Of a stretch of 64,000 nucleotides of DNA, positions 18,734-28,241 are shown piece by piece. The position numbers and the translations under genes were made by a program. This DNA is from Tatumella punctata (GTDB lineage Bacteria; Pseudomonadota; Gammaproteobacteria; Enterobacterales; Enterobacteriaceae). How positions within the stretch are numbered: position 1 is the first letter of the stretch; the number at the start of each line of letters is the position of its first letter. A model generated the notes under the pieces. The model saw only the letters and a program-made list of their open reading frames with translations. It had not been told where the DNA came from and did not search any database. Location: contig NZ_BAAAFW010000095.1 in the NCBI RefSeq assembly GCF_039523735.1, positions 124,001 through 188,000 on the forward strand. Reading direction: 5' to 3'.

Positions 18734-18795
18734 GAGCTCTTCCGCTGCAACATTTATCCTTTCTGCAATCGGTTCGGGGCGCATTTTAACAGAAA

Positions 18796-18811
18796 AAGAA
18801 AACGTTTGCGT
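18796..18811 (-). promoter_or_regulatory. PurR operator upstream of cvpA-purF
   Basis: On the minus strand ACGCAAACGTTTTCTT, matching the 16-base PurR consensus ANGCAANCGNTTNCNT at every defined position. It lies about 63 bases upstream of the cvpA start, so the operon should be repressed when hypoxanthine or guanine is plentiful. Confidence 0.88.
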
Positions 18812-18831
18812 AGCGTTTTCCCCCGACGGCA

Positions 18832-18867
18832 GAGAAAAAGGGCAATGAAAATTTCGTTTCATTGCCC
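18832..18867 (-). terminator. Rho-independent terminator after dedD
   Basis: GGGCAATGAAA (18840-18850) pairs with TTTCATTGCCC (18857-18867) across 6 bases; on the minus strand TTTTTCTC follows. It separates the dedD group from the PurR-controlled cvpA-purF unit. Confidence 0.88.
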
Positions 18868-18948
18868 TGACAATAACAACTAACTAACCATATGTTTTAT
18901 ATGGAGATATACAAAAAACTGCCCAATTTACTGATCAGATACTGTCTG

Positions 18949-19767
18949 TCAGCGGGCAGAATAAGGCCTGACAACACCACTCAGACCGGTTTTGCTCTTC
19001 AGCGCTGCCAGCTGCGACTGCAGACGGCTTTTCGAACTGTCCGGCCCGACCAGAATACGGTTTAACTGGCCCTGTACCGGGGTCGCCGGCAGAGAGTAAG
19101 CGCGGAATCCGGCACTGCGCAGTTCGCTGATTATTTCACTGGTTCTGGCAGCATTTTTTAAGGCGCCCAACTGAATAACATACGCCTGTCCTGCCGGCGT
19201 TTCTGCTGTATTACTGGTTCCGCTAACCGGTGCGGGTGCGGAAGACTGATCATTCAATGCCTGAAGTGCACGCTGACGTTCCTGTTCAGCCCGCAGCTGC
19301 CGTGCTTTTTCTGCGGCATCACTGGCCTGACGCTGTGCCCTGACCTGAGCCTTAGCTTCACTGGCTTCACGCTCTGCCTGCTGACGCACTAAACGATCCT
19401 GCTTCTGGCGTGCGGCCTCCTGCTGTTGCAGGGCAGCACTGGCAGCCTGCGAACTTTGTATCTGAGCCGGGGCGGCAGGTACCGGAGCTGTAACCTGAGG
19501 CTGTGCTGCCACTGGCTGAGTGCCGGTTTCGCTGGCAGCAGTATTGCCGGACACCGGTGCCAGGGCCGGCTGTCCACTCAGAGGCTGAGTGACCGGAGGC
19601 ACCAGATCATTGTCCTGCTGATCACCGGGCTTAGGCACCAGCGGAATTGAAGCAAATTCCTCTTTATAGTGCTTTTTCTTACCATCCAGCAGGCCCGGCA
19701 GGACTATCACTCCGACAGCCACCAGAATAATGGTACCGACTAAACGATTCTGAAATTTACTCGCCAC
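18949..19767 (-). CDS. dedD: Cell division protein DedD (SPOR domain)
   Basis: 272 residues, longer than E. coli DedD (220). One membrane helix at about 10-27 is followed by a long periplasmic linker (about 45-190) very rich in Q, A, P and with charged heptad-like stretches (EREASEAKAQVRAQRQAS), then a SPOR domain (about 195-270: AYVIQLGALKNAARTSEIIS). SPOR domains bind denuded peptidoglycan glycans at the septum. The extra length lies in the linker. It overlaps folC by 11 bases. Confidence 0.95.
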   Translation of the reverse strand: MASKFQNRLVGTIILVAVGVIVLPGLLDGKKKHYKEEFASIPLVPKPGDQQDNDLVPPVTQPLSGQPALAPVSGNTAASETGTQPVAAQPQVTAPVPAAPAQIQSSQAASAALQQQEAARQKQDRLVRQQAEREASEAKAQVRAQRQASDAAEKARQLRAEQERQRALQALNDQSSAPAPVSGTSNTAETPAGQAYVIQLGALKNAARTSEIISELRSAGFRAYSLPATPVQGQLNRILVGPDSSKSRLQSQLAALKSKTGLSGVVRPYSAR

Positions 19768-21022
19768 GTCCTCCCTCCCCTGAGACAGATATCACCTGTG
19801 CTACGGTGTGGAAAGAACCACAAACCAGAATAATATCTTCAGCCGCTGCCCGATCGCGGGCGGCATACCAGGCTTCCGCCACCGAAGAGAAGCTGGCTGC
19901 CTGAGGCAAATGCGAGACTAACTCTTCAGCACTGGCTCCACGCGGCCCTTCAAGAGGTGCACAATACCAGTAATCGACTTGCGGCGTCAGTTGTGCCAGT
20001 GTTCCGGCAATATCTTTATCATGCAGCATCCCGGCCACCGCATGCACCTTACCGGTAGCTCCTAAGGCGGCTAACCGCGATGCCAGGTACGCTGCCGCAT
20101 GGGGATTGTGGGCGACATCCAGGATCACTCGCGGTGACTCGCTGATTGTCTGAAAACGTCCGGTTAACTCTGCGCTGGCGAGGTGCTCACGGATACAGGC
20201 TTCACTGACCTGTAACCCGGAAACCCGCAACGCCGCCAGCGCGGTAGCCGCATTCGGCAGAGGAACCCGCGGCAGCGGTAACTGGCGCAGCTCTCCCTGA
20301 ATATCACGAAAATCCCAGCTGCCCTGCTGTTCGGTATAAGACCACTGCCGGTCACGTTGCAGTAAGATAGCTCCTTTATCCGCCGCGACGGTACCAATAG
20401 TGGCGGGCATATCCGGTTCACCCACCACTGCCGGTTTGCCGGTGCGGAAAATGCCGGCTTTTTCACGGCCGATACTCTCACGATCCGCGCCCAGCCAGTC
20501 CGTATGGTCGAGGGCAATACTGGTGACAACCGCCACATCGGCATCAACAATATTTGTCGCATCCATTCTGCCACCTAACCCGACTTCAAGGATCACCACA
20601 TCCAGATCAGCCTGCCGGAACAGATACAGGGCCGACAACGTGCTGTACTCAAAATAGGTCAGGGAGGTGTCCCCTCTGCCCTGCTCGATCGCCGCAAAGC
20701 TTGCCGTATGCTCAGCCTCACTGAGTTCCTGAGACTGAATACGCACCCGTTCTGTATAACGGACCAGATGAGGAGAACTGTATACGCCAACCCGATATCC
20801 CGCCGCAATCAGCAAGGTTTCGAGGGTACGGCAGGTCGTGCCTTTGCCATTAGTGCCTGCCACAGTAAACACAAAAGGGGCAGGTTTTAGCAGGTTAAGC
20901 TGAGAGGCAACCAGACGCACACGCTCAAGACCTAAGTCAATCGCCTGGCTGTGCAGGTTTTCCAGATAAGTCAGCCACGTAGCAAGAGGAGACGTGGCCT
21001 GAGGTCGGTGAAGATTTTCCAT
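19757..21022 (-). CDS. folC: Bifunctional folylpolyglutamate/dihydrofolate synthase
   Basis: 421 residues (E. coli 422). It adds glutamate to dihydropteroate and polyglutamates to folates. The ATP loop FTVAGTNGKGTTCRTLE (about 53-69), the YSSPHLVRYTERVRI segment and LEVGLGGRMDATNIV mark the Mur-ligase fold. Follows accD after a hairpin; overlaps dedD at its 3' end. Confidence 0.97.
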   Translation of the reverse strand: MENLHRPQATSPLATWLTYLENLHSQAIDLGLERVRLVASQLNLLKPAPFVFTVAGTNGKGTTCRTLETLLIAAGYRVGVYSSPHLVRYTERVRIQSQELSEAEHTASFAAIEQGRGDTSLTYFEYSTLSALYLFRQADLDVVILEVGLGGRMDATNIVDADVAVVTSIALDHTDWLGADRESIGREKAGIFRTGKPAVVGEPDMPATIGTVAADKGAILLQRDRQWSYTEQQGSWDFRDIQGELRQLPLPRVPLPNAATALAALRVSGLQVSEACIREHLASAELTGRFQTISESPRVILDVAHNPHAAAYLASRLAALGATGKVHAVAGMLHDKDIAGTLAQLTPQVDYWYCAPLEGPRGASAEELVSHLPQAASFSSVAEAWYAARDRAAAEDIILVCGSFHTVAQVISVSGEGGRGE

Positions 21023-21053
21023 GTGTCCCGTTGATGTTGTTGCGGTACATAAA

Positions 21054-21080
21054 TAAAAGACGCTGTAAAAGCGTCTTTAT
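21054..21080 (-). terminator. Hairpin terminator between accD and folC
   Basis: AAAGACGCT (21056-21064) pairs with AGCGTCTTT (21070-21078) over a 5-base loop and leads into TTATTTATG on the minus strand. It lies 10 bases after the accD stop; folC starts 32 bases later, so some read-through is likely. Confidence 0.7.
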
Positions 21081-21088
21081 CATTACTG

Positions 21089-22000
21089 TCAGGCCTCGTT
21101 ATGGTCCGGTGTGGTCTCAACGTCAGATTCAACACCATCATGCAAAGGAGCTGGCAGGTTCATCATTTTCGCCAGCAGACTGGCCAGTTTGTAGCGCATT
21201 TCCGGCCGGCGGATGATCATATCGATCGCCCCTTTCTCGATCAGAAACTCACTGCGCTGGAAGCCCGGCGGCAGTTTTTCACGTACTGTTTGCTCAATAA
21301 CCCGCGGACCGGCAAAACCAATCAGGGCTTTTGGCTCGGCAACGTTCAGATCACCCAGCATAGCAAAGCTGGCTGACACACCACCCATGGTCGGATCTGT
21401 CAGTACCGAAATATACGGCAGTCCGCGCTCACGCATTTTTGCCAGTGCAGCACTGGTTTTAGCCATCTGCATCAGTGACATTAATGCTTCCTGCATACGC
21501 GCGCCGCCACTGGCCGAGAAACAGATCAGCGGACAGTTATCTTCCAGCGCCTGTTCTGCAGCACGGATAAAACGGGCACCGACCACTGACCCCATTGACC
21601 CCCCCATAAAGGAGAATTCAAACGCGACAGCCACCACCGGGATACCGTGCAGTTCACCTTTCATCACCACCAGCGCGTCTTTCTCACCGGTACTTTTCTG
21701 TGCTGCCAGCAAACGGTCTTTGTATTTTTTCGAGTCACGGAACTTCAGAATATCTTTCGGTTCCAGCTCGCTGCCCAGTTCAACCATCGTGCCCTGGTCC
21801 ATAAATGACGTCAGGCGGTCACGGGCATGCATCCGCATATGGTGATCACATTTCGGACAGACTTCGAGATTTCTTTCTAACTCCGCGCGATAGAGCACCT
21901 GGCCGCAGCTATCACATTTCGTCCAAACCCCTTCAGGAATACTCGCTTTACGCGCAGGGGTGACATTACTTTTATTAAGAATGCGTTCAATCCAGCTCAT
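21089..22000 (-). CDS. accD: Acetyl-CoA carboxylase, carboxyltransferase subunit beta
   Basis: 303 residues. An N-terminal four-cysteine zinc ribbon (CDSCGQ and CPKCDHH, about residues 29-53) precedes the crotonase-like carboxyltransferase domain (SGGARMQEALMSLMQMAKT, PTMGGVSASFAMLGD). With AccA it moves the carboxyl group from carboxybiotin to acetyl-CoA, the first step of fatty acid synthesis. In E. coli AccD also binds its own mRNA through the zinc finger. Confidence 0.98.
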   Translation of the reverse strand: MSWIERILNKSNVTPARKASIPEGVWTKCDSCGQVLYRAELERNLEVCPKCDHHMRMHARDRLTSFMDQGTMVELGSELEPKDILKFRDSKKYKDRLLAAQKSTGEKDALVVMKGELHGIPVVAVAFEFSFMGGSMGSVVGARFIRAAEQALEDNCPLICFSASGGARMQEALMSLMQMAKTSAALAKMRERGLPYISVLTDPTMGGVSASFAMLGDLNVAEPKALIGFAGPRVIEQTVREKLPPGFQRSEFLIEKGAIDMIIRRPEMRYKLASLLAKMMNLPAPLHDGVESDVETTPDHNEA

Positions 22001-22151
22001 TGATGACCTTTCTGTTTGAACCTGGGTTATCCAGTTGTTTTATTTCTGCTGAATTTTTATCCAACAGCCGGTAAATGACGCCCATTAAACCACAACCTGT
22101 CCACGCTGTGGATAAAAATCTGGTTTAACGGTCAGGGGCCTGCGGGAAAAA

Positions 22152-22808
22152 CTACGTTTTCCGGGTGGCCTGTCTGCGATGCCGCCAGACCTCGATAATG
22201 CCGGGCAATATCGAAATCACAATAATAGCAACAATCAGCAAATTGAGATTTTTCTGTACCACAGGTAAATCGCCAAACAGATACCCGGCATAGCTAAACA
22301 GCAATACCCAGGTAACTCCGCCGGCAATATTAAACAGCCCGAACTGACGGTAAGACATTTTACCCATTCCGGCGATAAACGGCGCAAAAGTACGAATTAT
22401 CGGGATAAAACGGGCAAACACAATGGTTTTCCCGCCATGTTTTTCATAAAACTGATGGGTTTTTTCCAGATAACTGCGACGAAATATTTTTGAGTCCGGA
22501 CGACTGAACAGTTTTTCACCGAATAAGCGTCCAATAGTATAATTGACTGCGTCACCGGCAATGGCGGCAATGACAATACAGAGTACCAGCAGATGAATAT
22601 TCAGATCATTTCCCGGCAGCGCAGCCAGGGCACCGCCGACAAACAACAGGGAATCCCCCGGTAAAAAAGGCGTTACCACCAGCCCGGTTTCGCAAAAAAC
22701 GATCAGGAACAGAATCGCGTAAATCCATACCCCGTAATCGGCAACCAGCCGCGCGAGGTGCACATCAATGTGCAGGATAAAATCAATAATGAAATGGACG
22801 TACTCCAT
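22152..22808 (-). CDS. dedA: DedA-family inner membrane protein
   Basis: 218 residues (E. coli DedA 219). Several membrane or re-entrant helices, with the family hallmarks FCETGLVVTPFLPGDSLLF and FARFIPIIRTFAPFIAGMGKM. DedA proteins are undecaprenyl-phosphate/phospholipid translocase candidates that recycle lipid carriers and maintain proton-dependent membrane functions. It starts 6 bases after truA ends and is followed by a 151-base gap before accD. Confidence 0.95.
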   Translation of the reverse strand: MEYVHFIIDFILHIDVHLARLVADYGVWIYAILFLIVFCETGLVVTPFLPGDSLLFVGGALAALPGNDLNIHLLVLCIVIAAIAGDAVNYTIGRLFGEKLFSRPDSKIFRRSYLEKTHQFYEKHGGKTIVFARFIPIIRTFAPFIAGMGKMSYRQFGLFNIAGGVTWVLLFSYAGYLFGDLPVVQKNLNLLIVAIIVISILPGIIEVWRHRRQATRKT

Positions 22809-22814
22809 GAATTT

Positions 22815-23642
22815 CTATCCTTTATTCTGTGAAAAAAAATCACTGACCAAAAATAACGGGCCCGGCTCCGGCTCCGGCAAACCAAAAACGGCCGGATAGT
22901 CGACAGCGACCAGATACAGCCCTTCAGCACGGGCCGTCGCTGATGCCAGCTTGCGATCTTTCGCAGCCAGCAGTTCCCCTATCCAGGACTCCGGCTGGTT
23001 ACCGCATCCCACGTCCATAAGACTGCCGACAATATTACGTACCATATGGTGAACAAAAGCATTGGCTTTAATATCAACGATGACAAACGCCCCTTGCCGC
23101 CAGACATGGATATGACTGATATTCCGCCACGGCGTTTTAGACTGGCAATGTACAGCCCGGAAAGAGGTAAAATCGTTTTCCCCCAGCAGACTCTGGGCGG
23201 CCCGATGCATTGCGGCTTCATCCAGCGGGTGATAGAAATGGGTGATCCCCTGCCCTAAAATCGCCGGACGCAACCGCTGGTTGTAAATAATGTAACGGTA
23301 ACGCCGGGCAGTCGCACTGAACCGCGCATGAAAATCGTCAGAGACCTCAGTGACCCAGCGGACCGCGATATCTTTTGGCAAGTTAGCATTCACACCCAGC
23401 GTCCAGGCACTGTCGGCCCGCTGCACCGTCGTTTCAAAGTGCACCACCTGACCTGTCCCATGCACTCCGGCATCCGTCCGGCCAGCACAAAACACACTGA
23501 CTTCATGGTTCGCGACCTGCGACAGGGCTTTTTCCAGACAGCCCTGCACACTGCGCACTTCCGGCTGACGCTGCCAGCCGTAATAACGGCTGCCATCATA
23601 TTCAATTCCCAGTGCCAGCTTGCGCGTCTTTACATCAGACAT
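22815..23642 (-). CDS. truA: tRNA pseudouridine(38-40) synthase TruA
   Basis: 275 residues. The catalytic aspartate lies in the invariant CAGRTDAGVHGTGQVVHF. It makes pseudouridine at positions 38-40 of the tRNA anticodon arm. Other matches: FHARFSATARRYRYIIYN and VHHMVRNIVGSLM. A proline/glutamate-rich C-terminal tail (LPEPEPGPLF) is slightly longer than in E. coli. It follows usg by 2 bases, so both are probably translated from one message. Confidence 0.97.
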   Translation of the reverse strand: MSDVKTRKLALGIEYDGSRYYGWQRQPEVRSVQGCLEKALSQVANHEVSVFCAGRTDAGVHGTGQVVHFETTVQRADSAWTLGVNANLPKDIAVRWVTEVSDDFHARFSATARRYRYIIYNQRLRPAILGQGITHFYHPLDEAAMHRAAQSLLGENDFTSFRAVHCQSKTPWRNISHIHVWRQGAFVIVDIKANAFVHHMVRNIVGSLMDVGCGNQPESWIGELLAAKDRKLASATARAEGLYLVAVDYPAVFGLPEPEPGPLFLVSDFFSQNKG

Positions 23643-23644
23643 GT

Positions 23645-24652
23645 TTACAGATACTCCTGCACCAGCTGCTCGGCGACTTTAACCGCCATCAGTGCCCCGC
23701 CAAAGCGGATATTATCAGCCACTGACCAGAATTGCAGTTGCTCAGGAATACCATAGTCACTGTGTAACGAACCGATACACAATTGCCCGCTGCCAGTCGC
23801 ATCACTGACCGGTGTCGGGAATTCACCTTCATCGCTCAGCAGAATATCACCCGACATCGCCAGGTCATTACGTGCTTCCCCGGCAGAATAAGGGCGCAGA
23901 CACTCCAGTTGTACGCTCTGGGCATTACCGTAGAAGACCGGTGCCTGTACAGAACTGACGGAAACCGGCAGCCCTTCGTCCTGCAGAATTTTACGCACCT
24001 GATCCACCATCCGGCGGTTGGCCGCCACACTGCCCTGCTCATCAGGCAGTAAAGGCAACAGGTTAAATGCCAGCTGCCGGCCGAAATGATACTCTTCAAC
24101 CGGCATACCGTTCAGCAAACGGGCACTTTCTCCGGCTAACCCGTCCACTGCGGATTTTCCATGGCTGGAGACCGACATCAGATTCGTCACCTGCAAACGT
24201 CCCAGCCCGGCATTATCTGCCAGCGGTTTCACTGCACACAGCAGCTGACTGACCAGACTGTCGGCGACACTGACAATATTGCGGTTACGGTAATCGGCTA
24301 ACACTTGTGGGTTAACATCAGCGATAACCAGAGGCACGTCCGGCGACAACGCAAATAAAGGACTACTGTCAATCACCAGGCAACCGGCATTGGCCGCCTG
24401 CTCTGCGTAGCGGGCTGACGCTTCGGTCCCTGCCACAAAAAAGGCCAGCTGCGCCTGCGACCAGTCAAAGTCTTCAGCATTCAGCACCTGATGATTTTTA
24501 CCCTCGACACGTACCGTTTCACCGGCACTGCTTTCACTGGCCAGTAAAAATAAATCACCAACCGGGAACTGACGCTCCGTCAATAACTCCAGTACAGCAC
24601 TTCCCACTGCGCCAGTTGCCCCTAAAAGGGCGATATTCCAGCCGTCAGACAT
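23645..24652 (-). CDS. usg: Usg, aspartate-semialdehyde dehydrogenase homologue without active-site cysteine
   Basis: 335 residues (E. coli Usg 337). N-terminal NADP-type Rossmann motif LLGATGAVGSAVLELL, then the Asd-like fold. The catalytic cysteine of true Asd enzymes is replaced: the equivalent segment reads VADSLVSQLL, as in E. coli Usg, so no dehydrogenase activity is expected. Its role is unknown; it is always found between pdxB and truA in enterobacteria. Confidence 0.94.
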   Translation of the reverse strand: MSDGWNIALLGATGAVGSAVLELLTERQFPVGDLFLLASESSAGETVRVEGKNHQVLNAEDFDWSQAQLAFFVAGTEASARYAEQAANAGCLVIDSSPLFALSPDVPLVIADVNPQVLADYRNRNIVSVADSLVSQLLCAVKPLADNAGLGRLQVTNLMSVSSHGKSAVDGLAGESARLLNGMPVEEYHFGRQLAFNLLPLLPDEQGSVAANRRMVDQVRKILQDEGLPVSVSSVQAPVFYGNAQSVQLECLRPYSAGEARNDLAMSGDILLSDEGEFPTPVSDATGSGQLCIGSLHSDYGIPEQLQFWSVADNIRFGGALMAVKVAEQLVQEYL

Positions 24653-24671
24653 GTTGGTTTACTCCAGAAAA

Positions 24672-24700
24672 ACAAAAAATAAAGCGGTGAGAGACACCGC
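24672..24700 (-). terminator. Rho-independent terminator after pdxB
   Basis: GCGGTG (24684-24689) and CACCGC (24695-24700) form a 6-base stem with a 5-base loop; the minus strand continues TTTATTTTTTGTTTTT. It lies between pdxB and usg. Confidence 0.85.
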
Positions 24701-24730
24701 CTGAACAGGATATGGTGATTGCCGACAGAC

Positions 24731-25867
24731 TCAGCAATCACCGCTAAATTTTGCATCAAAACCCAGTTGCCGCAGTTTATCTGCTGTTGCCGCGTTATCA
24801 CAATCAACCTGCAGCGAAGACCACTCACGTCGCTCCTGATATTGCTTACGCAGACGATCAAACTCACCCGGTTGTGACGCGACGGCACGTAACAGGGCAT
24901 CATCGCGGCGCACATCATACACCAGATGTGCCAGACGTTTTAGCATTGCCTGATCACATTCCCCGTGCAGGGTAATCTGGCGGATATCCGGCACCGGCAG
25001 TAACTCGCTTAAAGCCACCTGACAAGGCTGCCCGACAAACGCCGACCAGGCTTCAAACACCTGGGTGGTGCCGCGGGCCTTACCCTCGAGGGTATAACCG
25101 GCGATATGCGCGGTAGCGATAGCCGTTTTTTCCAGTAACGGTAATGACAGTTCCGGTTCCGGCTCCCAGACATCCAGTACCACAGACAAATCACTGCGCT
25201 TTTCCAGCACCGCCAGTAATGCCTGGTTATCAACCACCGGACCGCGGCAGGCATTAATCAGGATGGCGCCGGGGACAAGTTTCTCCAGCAATGACTGGTC
25301 AGCAAGATGTAACGTCTTATAAGGGCCGTCTTTAAATAATGGCGTATGAAAGGTAATAATATCGGCTTTACGGACCAGAGTCTCCAGCGGATGGAATTCA
25401 CCCTCATCCCCGCGGTCGGCCCGCGGTGGATCGCAAATCAGGGTTTTAATCCCTGCGGCTGCCAGCCGTTTCTGTAACCGGCCTCCGACATTACCGGCAC
25501 CGACAATCCCGACGGTACGATCGGTCAGCAGAAAACCGTCGCGTTCAGCCAGTGCCAGTAACGCCGAAAACACATATTCCACGACGGCTATCGCATTGCA
25601 GCCCGGTGCAGCCGAAAACGCGATGCCGTCCGCCTGTAACTCGTCACTATTGACATGATCCTGACCGGCGGTGGCAGTACCGACAAAACGGACACGGCTG
25701 CCTGCCAGAAGCTGACGATTCACCCTGGTGACTGACCTGACCATCAGCCCGTCGGCACTGGCTAATTCCCCGGATGACAAGGTCCGCCCCGGTGCTGCCA
25801 CAACCTCAGCCAGACGGCTGAATAACTCACGTGCATACGGCATATTTTCATCGACAACAATTTTCAC
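24731..25867 (-). CDS. pdxB: Erythronate-4-phosphate dehydrogenase
   Basis: 378 residues, equal to E. coli. It oxidises 4-phosphoerythronate in the synthesis of pyridoxal phosphate. Visible: the N-terminal MKIVVDENMPYARELF, the NAD-binding GIVGAGNVGGRLQKRL (about 122-137), HTPLFKDGPYKT and the C-terminal dimerisation domain from about 285. A terminator follows it, so usg probably has extra transcription of its own. Confidence 0.97.
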   Translation of the reverse strand: MKIVVDENMPYARELFSRLAEVVAAPGRTLSSGELASADGLMVRSVTRVNRQLLAGSRVRFVGTATAGQDHVNSDELQADGIAFSAAPGCNAIAVVEYVFSALLALAERDGFLLTDRTVGIVGAGNVGGRLQKRLAAAGIKTLICDPPRADRGDEGEFHPLETLVRKADIITFHTPLFKDGPYKTLHLADQSLLEKLVPGAILINACRGPVVDNQALLAVLEKRSDLSVVLDVWEPEPELSLPLLEKTAIATAHIAGYTLEGKARGTTQVFEAWSAFVGQPCQVALSELLPVPDIRQITLHGECDQAMLKRLAHLVYDVRRDDALLRAVASQPGEFDRLRKQYQERREWSSLQVDCDNAATADKLRQLGFDAKFSGDC

Positions 25868-26057
25868 TGGATTTGTCCTGTTGAACCGGAAATATCATAA
25901 TATTCTGTCATAAAGCGGGGTAGAAAACATCCGGCGATTGCCGGCTGAATAGCTTGCCTTTGCCCCGTTTGTGCTTCATCTTATCAGCCGTTTATTATTG
26001 GTTCCTGAACCGCTAAAACCACAGAGAATACGCTGATATGATATGGAAGAACGGGCG

Positions 26058-26951
26058 ATGAACTTTTTGTTTCCTCTGGGGGCTGTCCTGATTTGGGCGG
26101 TGAACTCGATTGTCAGTAAACTGTCGGTCGGGGTGATCACACCGGAAGCCATCTCTTTTTACCGCTGGATGCTCGCTCTGTTGGTGCTGACGCCTTTTGT
26201 ATTACCGGGGGTGATCCGTCACCGCACAGCCCTGTCCCGGGAGTGGCTGAAACTACTGATACTTGGCGCATTGGGTATGGTGCTATACCAGAGCCTGGCC
26301 TATTATGCCGCCCGGACCGTCAGTGCATTATTTATCGGTATCCTGATCGCCAGCATTCCGCTACTGACGGTTATTTTTAGCCTGTTTATTCTGCGCCTGA
26401 CACCGACACTCGGAATTGTACTCGGTGCTGTTATCTCTTTTGCCGGACTGGCATGGCTTATCAGTGACGGTCATCCGCAACAATTACTGTCACAGGGACT
26501 TGGCAGTGGTGAGCTGATGATGATAGTAGCAGCAGCGGCCTATGCCTTATACGGTGTGCTCACTAAACGCTGGTCAATGGATCTGCCGCGGTGGCAAAGC
26601 CTGTATATCCAAATCCTGTTTGCCGTTTTAATGTTGTTGCCCGGATTTTTAATCACCCCGTCAGTGGCCCTGACCGCTAAAAATATCCCGCTGGTACTCT
26701 ATGCGGCAATTGCGGCTTCCATTATTGCGCCTTATTTATGGATCCAGGGGGTGATGCGGCTCGGAGCCAATACCGCCAGTATCTTTCTCAATCTTGCCCC
26801 GGTATTTACCGCAGTGATCGCAATCACCTGTCTGCATGAGAAAATGCATAGCTGGCACTGGATTGGCGGATCACTGACACTGGCTGGCGTCATTCTGGCG
26901 CAACGGTTGCGCATTCCTGTTGGCCGGCGTACAGGAAATAAGCCCCGCTAG
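26058..26951 (+). CDS. EamA-family (DMT) transporter
   Basis: 297 residues from the ATG at 26058 (GGAAG eight bases upstream); an ATG at 26043 would add 5 residues. Ten membrane helices in two EamA repeats (about 1-140 and 145-290). Such proteins export metabolites such as amino acids or purines; the substrate cannot be read from the sequence. It lies between pdxB and flk, where E. coli has no such gene, and appears to be a single-gene insertion. It has its own short leader and no clear terminator. Confidence 0.82.
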   Translation: MNFLFPLGAVLIWAVNSIVSKLSVGVITPEAISFYRWMLALLVLTPFVLPGVIRHRTALSREWLKLLILGALGMVLYQSLAYYAARTVSALFIGILIASIPLLTVIFSLFILRLTPTLGIVLGAVISFAGLAWLISDGHPQQLLSQGLGSGELMMIVAAAAYALYGVLTKRWSMDLPRWQSLYIQILFAVLMLLPGFLITPSVALTAKNIPLVLYAAIAASIIAPYLWIQGVMRLGANTASIFLNLAPVFTAVIAITCLHEKMHSWHWIGGSLTLAGVILAQRLRIPVGRRTGNKPR

Positions 26952-27083
26952 GGATTATATGCACCGGCGCTGAACAATTCTTTCTGTATAGCTCTTTGGA
27001 TTTTACAGGGAGGTTGTTATCATACCCGCCGTTACTCCGGCTTACCCCGGGCTGAATTCTCTCTACTAGCTGGAATGTTTGTC

Positions 27084-28112
27084 ATGCAACCACTCCGCGG
27101 CCCTTCTGAGGTCACCGGTGACAGAACACCCTCTGCTCATCCAAAAGATACACATCCTGCAGTGTCGTCTGTTGCCCTGACCAGCGCGCAACGCACCACA
27201 CTGGAACGAATTATTGTCAAAATTATGGCAATCAGCTCTCTGAAATCTGCGGAGCTATGGGCAGGGATCCGTCATCAGTCCGGGGTTAAGAGTGATAATG
27301 AGCTGTTATCCAGCCATTTCCCTGCTGCTGAAAAATGGCTGACTGATCGTCTGCTTCAGGAGCAAAATGCCCGTTCCGCACGAATTTTACTGCAGCAACT
27401 GACTGATCTGCTGCCGGTCGGTAATAACCGGCAGGCCGTCAGTAGCTTTATTCGCCAGAATTTCGGCCAGACCGTGCTCAGCTCCCTGACTCAGCAACAA
27501 CTGCAGCAGGTACTGACTATGCTGAAAAACGGACAAATGGATATTCCGTCGCCACAGCAAATCCGTACCACGGATCGGACACTGTTGCCTGCCGAACATC
27601 AGAGTTTACAGCAGCAGGTTCTTAAACTGACAATTTCCGGCGGAGAGTCACCGTCCAGCGTATGGCAGAGTTTATTCAGCCTGCTATCGTTAAAAAATGG
27701 TGATCCGATCCCGTCGCGCTTCTACCCGCTGCTGACACAGTACCTGCAGGCGAAAATAACACTGCATACCCGGACACAGCCGGTGACGCTGGCGGAATTA
27801 TTAAAATCGCTGAAACACCCGGCCTCTGACAGCGAAACCCGGCAACTGATCGGCTATTGTGAACAACAATTTCCGTCAGTTCAGGGGCAGCAACTGACCG
27901 ACATTCAGGCACAGGATTTACTGCATAAACTGTTTCGTTTACGTGCAGAACAACTTATCCGTGCAAACAGAAAACAAATGGCTGTGCCTCCTCAGCCACT
28001 CACTACTCAGCTTCCGCCAGCAGCTGTCGTGCCGGGTAACACCGGTTTATCGCGGCTATGGCTGCTGGTGATTCCGTTGTTGATAATCATCGTGGTACTG
28101 TGGCTATTTTAA
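27084..28112 (+). CDS. flk: Flk, flagellar regulator/membrane-anchored protein
   Basis: 342 residues if started at the ATG 27084 (an ATG at 27075 would add three). Similar to E. coli Flk (331) in the segments ELWAGIRH, HFPAAEKWL, GNNRQAVSSFIRQNFGQT and TDRTLLPAEHQSL, with a single C-terminal membrane helix (about 322-341) that anchors it in the inner membrane facing the cytoplasm. In Salmonella Flk prevents premature secretion of the flagellar anti-sigma factor. Q-rich and less conserved than its neighbours. Position beside pdxB is as in E. coli. Convergent with yfcJ. Confidence 0.9.
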   Translation: MQPLRGPSEVTGDRTPSAHPKDTHPAVSSVALTSAQRTTLERIIVKIMAISSLKSAELWAGIRHQSGVKSDNELLSSHFPAAEKWLTDRLLQEQNARSARILLQQLTDLLPVGNNRQAVSSFIRQNFGQTVLSSLTQQQLQQVLTMLKNGQMDIPSPQQIRTTDRTLLPAEHQSLQQQVLKLTISGGESPSSVWQSLFSLLSLKNGDPIPSRFYPLLTQYLQAKITLHTRTQPVTLAELLKSLKHPASDSETRQLIGYCEQQFPSVQGQQLTDIQAQDLLHKLFRLRAEQLIRANRKQMAVPPQPLTTQLPPAAVVPGNTGLSRLWLLVIPLLIIIVVLWLF

Positions 28113-28241
28113 CGGTCACAGTTATGGTGAAACAACGCAGCATTTCCGGTTAATTTTACCGCCGGTATCAGCGATTATAACCGGCGATAAAGCGCAGAGA
28201 GGGAATCTGGTCCTGCAATCGGCCGAAACCCGGGCGGCCTG

